Positions 57,195 through 64,000 of a stretch of 64,000 bases of DNA are shown in pieces. The translations under genes and the position numbers were made by a program. Source of the stretch: Gammaproteobacteria bacterium (GTDB lineage: Bacteria > Pseudomonadota > Gammaproteobacteria > Pseudomonadales > Azotimanducaceae); the NCBI GenBank assembly GCA_026708185.1, contig JAPOVK010000050.1, positions 80,643 to 144,642 of the forward strand, given 5' to 3'. The notes beneath the pieces were generated by a model. The model worked only from the letters and a program-made list of their open reading frames with translations. It ran no database searches and had not been told where the DNA came from. The stretch's first letter is position 1. Every line of letters starts with the position of its first letter.

Positions 57195-57436
57195 GCCCGC
57201 CGCGGAGCGGCGGGCAGGGGCATTGCCCTTTCCATGCAACAAACACCAAAGGGCGTAGCGACCGTCGGTGGTTGTTCCATGCGAGACGCGACCGCTTCGC
57301 GGTCGCCCCGAGAATTCGCTGCGCGAATTCTCCCGGCGGCGAGGCGGCGCCGACCGCCAGGCAACAAGACACGGTTTTGTTACATGGAAGGTCGGCGTGG
57401 CCTTGGGCCGGAGTCGGCGTGCCGCCAGCGGCACGC
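57195..57436. repeat. Cluster of four perfect hairpins in a gene-free region
   Basis: Within the 388-base gap 57171-57558 four perfect inverted repeats occur: 57195-57215 (9-bp stem, GCCCGCCGC, loop GGA), 57288-57306 (GCGACCGC, loop TTC), 57310-57332 (GAGAATTCGC, loop TGC) and 57417-57436 (GCGTGCCGC, loop CA). CTTTCCATGCAACAAAC at about 57228 and GTTTTGTTACATGGAA at about 57374 form an imperfect outer inverted repeat around the middle two. This looks like a MITE- or REP-like non-autonomous element. Open frames crossing it are short and not protein-like. Confidence 0.7.
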
Positions 57437-57558
57437 GCCGGTGCCGAGCGAAGGCGAGGTACCGGACAGGGCTGTGGGGCACTCGCATGGAAGCGGCGAT
57501 TGCGGCGACTCGACCACCGGCGTTACTATTACCTGACTAATTTAGTCGGATTTGAGCC

Positions 57559-58137
57559 GTGGTCGAGATATCCCAAGCCGCTCAGGCCTACCTGCAGGAG
57601 CTATTGTCCAAGCAGGAGGAAGGCTGCGGCATCCGCATCTTCGTCGCCCAGCCGGGCACCCCCAACGCGGAGACGTGCATTGCCTACTGCCGCCCCGGCG
57701 AGCAGCAGGACGAGGATCGTCCGGTGGCGTACGACGGGTTTACGGCTTGGTACGAGGCCCGCAGCGAGCCCTATCTGCTCGATGCGGTCGTGGACTTCCA
57801 GGAAGACCGCATGGGCGGCCAACTGACCATCAAGGCGCCCAATGCCCGCGTACCGAGCGTCGATGAGAACTCGCCGCTGGAGGATCGCATCAACTACGTG
57901 CTCTACAACGAGATCAACCCGGGTCTCGCGGCCCATGGCGGGCAGGTGTCCCTCGTCGAGATCGTCGACGAAACCGCTGCCGTGCTGCAGTTCGGCGGCG
58001 GCTGCCAGGGCTGCGCGGCCGTGGACATCACGCTCAAGCAGAGCGTTGAAGCGTCGCTCCTGGCCCAAGTCCCGGAACTCACCGAGATCCGCGACGTCAC
58101 CGATCACACCAACACCGAGAACGCGTACTACCGGTGA
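57559..58137 (+). CDS. nfuA: Fe-S biogenesis protein NfuA
   Basis: The 192-residue protein has the NfuA plan: a degenerate A-type carrier domain (residues 1-95, [48 protein letters not shown]) without its cysteines, and a C-terminal NifU-like domain with the cluster-binding pair in [16 protein letters not shown]. It carries a 4Fe-4S cluster to target enzymes. The N-terminal domain also keeps two Cys (CIAYC) that are not at classical positions. GTG start. It overlaps the next gene by four bases. Confidence 0.95.
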   Translation: MVEISQAAQAYLQELLSKQEEGCGIRIFVAQPGTPNAETCIAYCRPGEQQDEDRPVAYDGFTAWYEARSEPYLLDAVVDFQEDRMGGQLTIKAPNARVPSVDENSPLEDRINYVLYNEINPGLAAHGGQVSLVEIVDETAAVLQFGGGCQGCAAVDITLKQSVEASLLAQVPELTEIRDVTDHTNTENAYYR

Positions 58138-59033
58138 ACGCCGCCATCACCGTCCTCGACGGCGGAATGGGCGGGGAGATCCAGGCCCGGATTCCGGCGG
58201 CGGCCCATGGCCTGTGGTCGGCGACCGCGCTTGTGGAGATGCCGGAGCTGGTCGTGGAGCTGCACCGCGAGTTCATCGACGCGGGCGCGGATGTCATCAC
58301 GACGAACACCTACGCCACGGTGCCGAGCTATCTGGGCAAAGGCGGCATGGCGGATCGTTTCGAGGAATTGACTGCCCTTGCCGCTCGCTTGGCCCGCAAG
58401 GCGGCCAGCCGGGGGGGCGGTCAGGTCAGGGTGGCGGGGTCCCTGCCGCCGCTGGACGAGAGTTACCGCTTCGACCTAGTGCACGAGGACGACGACGCTG
58501 CACCGATCTACCGGCGGATGGTGCGCGCCATGGCGGCCGACGTGGATCTGTTTCTCTGCGAGACGATGTCTTGCGCGCACGAAGCCCGGTGCGCTGCGGC
58601 CGAGGCCCTGGCCCATGGCGGCGGCAAGCCGGTGTATGTCGCGTGGACGCTCGGCGAGGAGCCGGGAACGGGCTTGCGCAGCGGTGAGACCATCGCCGAA
58701 GCGTTCGCCGCACTCGACGGTCTCGATGTCGCTGCATACCTGTTCAACTGTACCCACCCCGAAGCCATCGAAGTCGGCCTTGTCGAACTCAAGGCGTTGA
58801 CGGACAAGCCGTTGGGCTGTTATCCGAACCGGCTGAACCGCGTCCCGACGGGGTGGACCCTCGACAACGAACGGGTCATCGGCCTGCGCGACGACCTGCC
58901 CGTCGAGTTGTACGTCGAGTCGATCCAGCGCAGCATCGACTGCGGCGCGACGATCGTCGGGGGCTGCTGCGGCATCGGGCCGCGCTACATCCAGGCGATG
59001 TCGCAGACCGTCAGGGGCACGGCTGCCGTCTAG
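58134..59033 (+). CDS. Homocysteine S-methyltransferase family protein
   Basis: The 299-residue single-domain enzyme has [33 protein letters not shown], the zinc ligands in FNCTHPE and GGCCGIGP, the same fold as the first module of MetH. It should transfer a methyl group from S-methylmethionine or a betaine-like donor to homocysteine. GTG start overlaps the nfuA stop (GTGA), so the two are translationally coupled, an unexpected pairing. With metH in the same window it gives a second route to methionine. Confidence 0.9.
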   Translation: MNAAITVLDGGMGGEIQARIPAAAHGLWSATALVEMPELVVELHREFIDAGADVITTNTYATVPSYLGKGGMADRFEELTALAARLARKAASRGGGQVRVAGSLPPLDESYRFDLVHEDDDAAPIYRRMVRAMAADVDLFLCETMSCAHEARCAAAEALAHGGGKPVYVAWTLGEEPGTGLRSGETIAEAFAALDGLDVAAYLFNCTHPEAIEVGLVELKALTDKPLGCYPNRLNRVPTGWTLDNERVIGLRDDLPVELYVESIQRSIDCGATIVGGCCGIGPRYIQAMSQTVRGTAAV

Positions 59034-59048
59034 CCATCACATGTCGCC

Positions 59049-59789
59049 CTATGTTGTCGCGCGCTCGTAGACCGAAACGTGGTTCCGGCTGGCCGACGTG
59101 AAGGGTGAGCGCGACCAGTCCGACCAGCGGTCGCGCAACCGCAGTCCCGCGAGCCGCGCCATCAGGTCGAGTTCGGACGGCCACGCGTAGCGGATCAGCG
59201 ATGGGAACAGTCGCGTACCGGACGTCTCCATCAGGACATGCTGCGTGCTTACGGTCTGGTTCACGATGTCATGAAGGCTTAGGTCGACGCCCGCGAAGTC
59301 TTCCTCAACGTGGGTGACGCCCACGTATCGGCCTTGCGCGTATCGAGACGGGTCTGGAACGAACGCCTCAAACACGAAGACACCGGCATCGGTGAGATGC
59401 TCGGCGACTCGCCGGAAACACGTGACCTGCGCTTCCTGCGTCGTCAGCCCGAAGAACGAGCTGAACACGGCGTAGATCAGCTCGAACTTGGTGTCCATCG
59501 CCAAGTCGGCGAAGTCGCCCACCACCGCGTGGATTCCAGTCGCTGCAGCCTTGCCGCGCAGATGCCGGATCATCGCTTCCGACGCGTCGATGCCGTGCAC
59601 CTCGACGCCGCAAGCGGCCAAGGGGATGGCCATCCTTCCCGTGCCGATGCCGAGTTCCAGCGCACGCCCACCCGCCGCCATCCCCGACAGGGATGCCGCG
59701 GCGTGTTCGGCGTCGGGACGTCCGCCGTAAAGGCGATCGTAGGCGCCCGCAATGGCGTCGCCGTACGTCGCCGCCTCGTAGTTGTCCAC
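59049..59789 (-). CDS. S-adenosylmethionine-dependent methyltransferase
   Basis: The 246-residue class I methyltransferase has motif I LELGIGTGRMAIPLA, the acidic HGIDASEAMIRHL, VVGDFADLAM and YAVFSSFFGLTTQEAQ. The frame is open upstream through the DAHP synthase gene, but the first start codon after the aroG stop is GTG 59789 (VDNYEAATYG), preceded by GGA. It lies 20 bases after aroG on the same strand and is probably cotranscribed. The methyl acceptor is unknown. Confidence 0.85.
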   Translation of the reverse strand: MDNYEAATYGDAIAGAYDRLYGGRPDAEHAAASLSGMAAGGRALELGIGTGRMAIPLAACGVEVHGIDASEAMIRHLRGKAAATGIHAVVGDFADLAMDTKFELIYAVFSSFFGLTTQEAQVTCFRRVAEHLTDAGVFVFEAFVPDPSRYAQGRYVGVTHVEEDFAGVDLSLHDIVNQTVSTQHVLMETSGTRLFPSLIRYAWPSELDLMARLAGLRLRDRWSDWSRSPFTSASRNHVSVYERATT

Positions 59790-59809
59790 GCGCGATTCCG
59801 TATGGTCGC

Positions 59810-60889
59810 TTACGACGCCGCGGGCATCGCGAGCCGCCCCAGCAGCGGCTCGCGTAGTCGCCGGGCAATGGTGAGCAACATGTCCTCGGTGTCGTCCCAG
59901 CCGAGGCAGGCATCGGTGATGGACACGCCGTAGGCGAGTTCCGCAGCGAGCGGGCTTTGATTGCCCCCGGCGATGTTGCTCTCCACCATCAGACCCATGA
60001 TCGACCGGGTGCCGCCGACGATCTGGTCGACCACCGCGTCTGCGACGTGGCGCTGGCGCTCGTGGTTCTTGTTGGAGTTGGCGTGCGAGCAGTCCACCAT
60101 GATGTTCTCCGACAGCCCGGCGTCGGACAGGGCGGACTCGCATCGCGCGATGGCCTTGGCGTCGTAGTTCGGCCCGTCCTCCCCGCCGCGCAGCACGATA
60201 TGGGCGGCGCTGTTGCCGCGTGTGTGCACCACCGCGACTCGACCGTCGCTGTCGATGCCGAGGAAGCGGTGTGGATTTGCCGCCGACTTGAGCGCATTGA
60301 CCGCCACGGCGAGCGAGCCGTCCGTGCCGTTCTTGAAGCCCACCGCCGACGAAAGGCCGGAAGCGAGTTCGCGATGCGTCTGCGACTCGGTGGTGCGTGC
60401 CCCGATCGCGGACCAGGTCATGAGATCCTGGAGGTATTGCGGCGTGATCGGGTCAAGCGCCTCAGTGGCCAGCGGCAAGCCGAGTTCGGCAATATCCAAG
60501 AGAACCTGGCGGGCCGTGCGGATGCCACGGACGACGTCGAAGGTGTCGTTGAGGTCCGGATCGTTGATCAGACCCTTCCACCCCACCGTGGTCCGGGGTT
60601 TCTCGAAGTAGGCGCGCATCACCACCATCAGCGTATCCTCGGTCTCCCGGACGAGCGCCTTCAGCCGCCGCGCGTAGTCGAGGGCGGCCGTCGGATCGTG
60701 AATCGAGCACGGCCCGATCACGACGAGCAGGCGATGGTCGCGCCGCCCCAGGATGGCACTCACGCCGCGTCGCGCCTCGGCCACCGCACGCTGGACGGCC
60801 GCCGGTGCGGGCTGCCGCTCCTTCACTTGCCGTGGCGTCGGGAATGGTTCCAGCCCGGCGACATTGACGTTTTCCGTTTTCGTGGTCAT
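59810..60889 (-). CDS. aroG: 3-deoxy-7-phosphoheptulonate (DAHP) synthase, class I
   Basis: The 359-residue enzyme shows VVIGPCSIHDPTAALDYA, FEKPRTTVGWKGLINDPDLN, SAIGARTTESQTHRELASGL (split), HIVLRGG, VDCSHANSNKNHERQ and ESNIAGGNQ, the metal, PEP and erythrose-4-phosphate sites of AroG/AroF/AroH. It catalyses the first step of the shikimate pathway. The N-terminal extension that binds the feedback inhibitor is present. Which amino acid inhibits it is not evident. A strong hairpin lies 20 bases upstream of the start. Confidence 0.96.
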   Translation of the reverse strand: MTTKTENVNVAGLEPFPTPRQVKERQPAPAAVQRAVAEARRGVSAILGRRDHRLLVVIGPCSIHDPTAALDYARRLKALVRETEDTLMVVMRAYFEKPRTTVGWKGLINDPDLNDTFDVVRGIRTARQVLLDIAELGLPLATEALDPITPQYLQDLMTWSAIGARTTESQTHRELASGLSSAVGFKNGTDGSLAVAVNALKSAANPHRFLGIDSDGRVAVVHTRGNSAAHIVLRGGEDGPNYDAKAIARCESALSDAGLSENIMVDCSHANSNKNHERQRHVADAVVDQIVGGTRSIMGLMVESNIAGGNQSPLAAELAYGVSITDACLGWDDTEDMLLTIARRLREPLLGRLAMPAAS

Positions 60890-60908
60890 TTCCTAACACC
60901 CCAAAACG

Positions 60909-60945
60909 CGAAACCCCGATTGGCGGATCGCCGATCGGGGTTTCG
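60909..60945 (-). promoter_or_regulatory. Leader hairpin upstream of aroG (possible attenuator)
   Basis: A 12-bp perfect stem, CGAAACCCCGAT/ATCGGGGTTTCG, is extended by an inner GGCG/CGCC stem with loop GAT, about 17 bp in all. On the aroG strand it ends 19 bases before the ATG and is followed by CGTTTTGGGG and the AGGA ribosome site. It could act as a terminator-like attenuator or shield the ribosome site. No aromatic-codon leader peptide was recognised. Confidence 0.5.
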
Positions 60946-61113
60946 TCGAAGGGCGACCTAGGACGCCCTCTATGTCAGAGCGCGTCTACCGTTCGAAAAA
61001 CCAATAGCCAACGCCCGAGCCCGGCCGGACGTCAGAGATGCGATCGATGGATGCGTCATGCAGCATGGCGGCGCATTGTGCGCGTCCAAACGCCGCGCGT
61101 CAACGCCGCGTAC
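60946..61113. other. Gap between aroG leader and insertion sequence
   Basis: No gene, promoter consensus or RNA structure was recognised here apart from GC-rich sequence. It probably contains the aroG promoter on the minus strand, but no clear -10 and -35 pair stands out. Confidence 0.5.
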
Positions 61114-61176
61114 TGTCCAACGCGAAGTGAGGGTGAAGCACAGAGCCGATTCCAACGCGAAGTGAGGGTGAACGGG
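61114..61176 (+). repeat. Doubled left terminal repeat of the insertion sequence
   Basis: Two direct copies of CCAACGCGAAGTGAGGGTGA, at 61117-61136 and 61152-61171, are 35 bases apart. The outer one is preceded by TGT like the right end; the inner one is followed by ACGGG like the right end. Multiple subterminal copies suggest transposase binding sites. Confidence 0.8.
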
Positions 61177-61198
61177 ATGTCCGGCGCACCATTCGGTG

Positions 61199-62464
61199 AT
61201 GATCGTGGACATCGAGACGCGGCGGCTCCGCACAATCGCGCAGCTTCGGGCCTTCGTCGAAGGCAACGAGGCTGTGGACTTCCAACCGCGGGACCGGGAC
61301 GAGGCCTACGGCTTCGTCCGGGACACGCTGGAGCGCTTCGCCTACGGGCGGCTCGGCAGGCGCGACAGGGGCGTGGTCCTCCGCTTCCTCGTCGCCGCGA
61401 CGGGCTTCTCGCGCCAGCAGGTCGACCGCCTGGTGCGGCAGTGGCGCGAGACCGGGGACGTCCGCGACCGGCGCGGCGGCAACCGCGGCCGGCCCTTCCG
61501 CAGGCGCTACACGCCCGCCGACGTGCGGCTTCTCGCCGACGTCGACGAGGCCTACGGGCAGATGTCGGGACTGGCCACCCGCGAGGTCCTGCGCCGCCAG
61601 TTCGAGGTGTTCGGGGATCCGCGCTTCGCGCGCCTGGCGGCGCTCTCCAACGGCCACCTCTACAACCTGCGCGGCTCGCCGACCTACCGCGCCAAGCGCA
61701 CCGTGTGGACGAGGACGCAACCGACCACCGTCGAGATCGCCCTGCGCCAGGCGCCCGATCCGCAGGGCCTGCGCGGCCACGTCCGCGTCGACACCGTCCA
61801 CCAGGGCGACCGCGACGGCGCCAAGGGCCTGTTCCTGATCAACCTCGTCGACGAGGTCACCCAGTACGAGTTCGTCGGCGCCGCGGTCGCCATCTCCGAG
61901 CGCTTCCTGCTGCCGCTGCTCGAAGGCCTCCTGCTGTCGTTCCCGTTCCGCATCCTCGGCTTCCACGCCGACAACGGCAGCGAGTACATCAACCACCGCG
62001 TCGCGGAGCTTCTCGACAAGCTGCGCGTGGAGCGGTTCACCAAGTCCCGCCCGCGCAACTCCAACGACAACGCCCTGGTGGAGGGCAAGAACGCCCACGT
62101 GGTGCGGCGCTGGTTCGGCCACGACCACATCCCGCGGCGCTTCGCGGGCGACGTGAACCGGTTCGCCCAGGGCGTCCTGTCGCCGTTCCTCAACTTCCAC
62201 CGGCCCTGCCTGTTCGCCACCGAGTACCGCGACGCCGCCGGCAGGATCCGCCGCAAGTACCTCGCCCGCGACGTCGCGACGCCCTACGCCAGGTTCCGTT
62301 CCCTCGACGGCGCCGAAGGGCATCTCAAGCCCGGCGTCGACTTCCAGCTGCTCGACGCCGCCGCGAACGCGGAGACCGACCTCGAGGCCGCGCGACGCGT
62401 CCAGGCCGCGCGACGCGCGCTGTTCCGGCTCGTCGCCGACGGCATGGCCCCCGCGGCCGGGTGA
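61199..62464 (+). CDS. DDE integrase-type transposase
   Basis: The 421-residue protein has an N-terminal helix-turn-helix region (FLVAATGFSRQQVDRLVRQWRE), an rve-type RNase-H core with catalytic triad D in RVDTVHQGD, D in FHADNGSEYINH and E in NDNALVEGKN, and a C-terminal beta domain. ATG 61199 follows a GTG by one codon. The frame is complete and the element has recognisable ends, so it may still be active. Confidence 0.88.
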   Translation: MIVDIETRRLRTIAQLRAFVEGNEAVDFQPRDRDEAYGFVRDTLERFAYGRLGRRDRGVVLRFLVAATGFSRQQVDRLVRQWRETGDVRDRRGGNRGRPFRRRYTPADVRLLADVDEAYGQMSGLATREVLRRQFEVFGDPRFARLAALSNGHLYNLRGSPTYRAKRTVWTRTQPTTVEIALRQAPDPQGLRGHVRVDTVHQGDRDGAKGLFLINLVDEVTQYEFVGAAVAISERFLLPLLEGLLLSFPFRILGFHADNGSEYINHRVAELLDKLRVERFTKSRPRNSNDNALVEGKNAHVVRRWFGHDHIPRRFAGDVNRFAQGVLSPFLNFHRPCLFATEYRDAAGRIRRKYLARDVATPYARFRSLDGAEGHLKPGVDFQLLDAAANAETDLEAARRVQAARRALFRLVADGMAPAAG

Positions 62465-62913
62465 GCCGGTGCAGCGCGACGCCGAGCGAGCGTCCGCAAC
62501 CGGGGGCCCGCCCCCGGACCCCCGCCCTCGCCGGGAGGCAGGGTTCGGCGGTCGGGTGCGCGCCGCGAGGCGAAGGTGGCGGGGAACCGGCGCCGTCCCC
62601 CGGATCGGCCGCGACGACCGCCGATCCCTGCCCGACAGGGTACTTTCCGGAGGCGCGTCAAGGGTCCGCTCCGCCGACCGCGACGCCTCGACGCCGTGCA
62701 TGCAGCCGCTCCCGAGCTCCGGTGCGCGCGCCCTGCAAGCCCCGACGCCGTGCCCGCGCCGCGTTCGCCCTTGACCCGCCGCCGACTCCGTGCGCGACCC
62801 CGCCGCCTCGCTTCCCCGACGCCTCTCCACCCCACTTGACCGCCCGCAAACGACCCTCGAACATCCTCGCCATCGCCAGATGGACATCCAACGCCGGTCG
62901 CTTCACCGATCGG

Positions 62914-62944
62914 CCCGTTTCACCCTCACAATCTCATTGGACAA
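62914..62944 (-). repeat. Right terminal inverted repeat of the insertion sequence
   Basis: Read on the minus strand it begins TTGTCCAATGAGATTGTGAG and continues GGTGAAACGGG, matching the left repeats at TCCAA, GTGAGGGTGAA and CGGG. Confidence 0.8.
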
Positions 62945-63037
62945 CGGTCGCCGCACCGGCGCCAGATGCGTCTGAGCTAGAACACGCCGTTCCCAAAGGG
63001 CTCATGTTTCAACACCGCCTCGCGCGCACTTGCAGAA

Positions 63038-63984
63038 GCATCGCCCTATTCGTGGCAGTCGACCCCGGCGGCTCCCTGATCCACAACATCGCCCTTTTCA
63101 ACGGCGGTCCGGGGTTGCCCACCCTTTGACCACCGCCAGGTAGGGCAGGGATCGGCGCGATGGACAAAGCGTGGACAACCCCTTCGGCTTGGTCGTCGCC
63201 GTTCGCGTGCAAGGGCGAGAAAGCGCTCGCCGGAGGCTGGCGCCGCTGCGCCTTGGACGACCGGGGTCCTTCCACCACCACAAGCGGAACATCGCCCTTT
63301 TCGAAAACCAGTAGGGTGGACCATGGCGACGCAGGAACGCCGGGACCGTTGGCCGCCGGCCGTTGTCCGGGCTGGGCTCGGTTCGACCGCGCCACATCGC
63401 GGGACGCTGGCCCGACGGCTTAGGGCGCCGATCGGACCGCCGCGTGTCAACCGGTAACACATCGTGCGCACAGCACGGTGATGCGGTCGCTCACCACCGC
63501 CCGAAGCATCCGCGCCTCCGACGCCGCCGCGCGAGTCGTCCCAACGCTGGCCGCTTGCAGGACATCGCCCTTTTCGATGTCGGCGTGGGGTTGCCCACCC
63601 CTTGCCCACAGCGCCTCTTGGATCGAAGGGGAACGGCGCCATGGACAAGGCGTGGACAACCCCGCCCGCGCCGTGCCACGCGCCGACGCCGGCCCGCGTA
63701 CTACCCGTCAACGACACGACCCCCAGGGGGGTCAGTTTTCAGTGTCGCCACCGGGTCAGTTTTCGATGTCGCTTGACAGCTTGACGTCGTCGGTCAGGCC
63801 GACGCGGCGCACTGCCCGCACTGGAAGGAACATCGCCCTATTCATCGGAGTCGGGACGGATCGGCCACGATTCGGAACATCGCCCTTTTCGAAGCGGCCG
63901 GTGGCCCCATGGCGAGGTCGGACCAACCGGGCATTCGCGGCACGCCGTCGGCCGGGCTGGGCTGCATGAAAAGGGCGATGTTCC
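63038..63984. repeat. Array of short repeats (core ACATCGCCCTTTTC) and larger repeated blocks
   Basis: Copies of the core occur at 63038-63052 (GCATCGCCCTATTCG), 63085-63099, 63286-63304, 63560-63577, 63827-63844 (CCCTATTCA variant), 63874-63892, and inverted at 63968-63984. Two larger blocks also repeat: GGGGTTGCCCACCC at about 63111 and 63588, and ATGGACAA(A/G)GCGTGGACAACCCC at about 63157 and 63641. No protein-like frame spans the region. It resembles stacked mobile-element ends. Confidence 0.75.
63727..63772 (+). repeat. Tandem GGGTCAGTTTTC repeats, likely insertion-sequence end
   Basis: GGGTCAGTTTTCAGTGTCGC at about 63729 and GGGTCAGTTTTCGATGTCGC at 63753 are near-identical direct copies 24 bases apart. 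Repeated end motifs of this kind are typical of multi-site transposase binding, as in IS21-like elements; no matching transposase is in the window. Confidence 0.55.
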
Positions 63985-64000
63985 GCTGCAGCGCGTGGAC

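Larger units (their letters stand above)
61114..62944 (+). mobile_element. Insertion sequence with DDE (rve-type) transposase
   Basis: The left end TGTCCAACGCGAAGTGAGGG (61114) and the right end, whose complement reads TGTCCAATGAGATTGTGAGG (from 62943), are imperfect terminal inverted repeats sharing TGTCCAA and GTGAGGGTGAA. The left repeat is duplicated at 61151-61176 (TCCAACGCGAAGTGAGGGTG), and both inner ends continue AACGGG. The only gene inside is the transposase at 61199-62464. The 450 bases after it are non-coding and very GC-rich, with a CCGGGGGC/GCCCCCGG hairpin. No target-site duplication was recognised. Confidence 0.82.

Noticed and set aside
57234..57826. Plus-strand frames crossing the palindrome cluster before nfuA
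   Set aside because: They consist of hairpin sequence and run out of frame into nfuA; no start site or domain supports them.
63046..63717. A 223-codon minus-strand frame in the repeat region
   Set aside because: The apparent protein repeats come from repeated DNA blocks; other frames show similar pseudo-repeats, so coding is unlikely.
63038..63984. CRISPR array
   Set aside because: Repeats are irregularly spaced, one is inverted, and no cas genes are in the window.

Overview
The window is about 64 kb of GC-rich DNA, densely coded on both strands, from a Gram-negative proteobacterium. Supporting signs are an RND tripartite pump, a TonB-dependent receptor, lipoproteins, GlnE, NfuA and AroG-type DAHP synthase. 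A perfect MetR box (TGAA-N5-TTCA) upstream of cobalamin-dependent metH points to a gammaproteobacterium-like lineage. Many SDRs, aldo/keto reductases, an enolase-superfamily protein and a giant FN3/Calx-beta/GLUG surface protein fit an uncultured marine or host-associated organism; that is inference. No rRNA or CRISPR array was seen.

Layout. 1-6.8 kb: 3' end of glnE, two membrane-fusion proteins around an RND pump, an orphan HicB-like gene. 6.8-10.9 kb: sodium/amino-acid symporter, VOC protein, M28 peptidase. 10.9-11.8 kb: an RNA-rich intergenic stretch with nested hairpins, a consensus sigma70 promoter, a tiny ORF, a strong intrinsic terminator and a tRNA-Thr(UGU)-like gene. 12.1-13.8 kb: SPFH/band-7 protein and a cupin. 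13.9-20.1 kb: TonB-dependent receptor facing a two-gene lipoprotein operon (TPR, then FG-GAP/UnbV). 20.1-24.5 kb: VapBC, a three-gene ABC-2 exporter, an alpha/beta hydrolase.

24.5-28 kb is the most unusual part. An accessory island sits between diverged direct repeats of the hydrolase/rhodanese border. It carries a fragment of the ABC permease gene, a tightly packed three-gene operon (pentapeptide-repeat protein with a channel-like tail, nucleotidyltransferase, small unknown protein) and a frameshifted IS256-family transposase remnant. This operon is my best candidate for an undescribed system.

28-33.7 kb holds mercaptopyruvate-type sulfurtransferase, SDR, a lipoprotein, hydrolase, Gfo/Idh oxidoreductase and an enolase-superfamily protein. 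33.8-46.0 kb holds a 3143-residue secreted modular protein divergent from a 790-residue hybrid kinase in which GAF, PAS, HisKA, HATPase, REC and an OmpR-type DNA-binding domain share one chain. 46.2-61 kb holds metH, an IS4-type transposase, aldo/keto reductase, SDR, a PEP-synthase/rifampin-phosphotransferase-like enzyme, an MDR oxidoreductase, a palindrome cluster, nfuA coupled to a homocysteine methyltransferase, a SAM methyltransferase and aroG behind a strong leader hairpin. 61.1-62.9 kb is an apparently intact DDE insertion sequence with doubled left-end repeats. 62.9-64 kb is non-coding and filled with copies of a short repeat (core ACATCGCCCTTTTC) plus larger repeated blocks, probably mobile-element ends.
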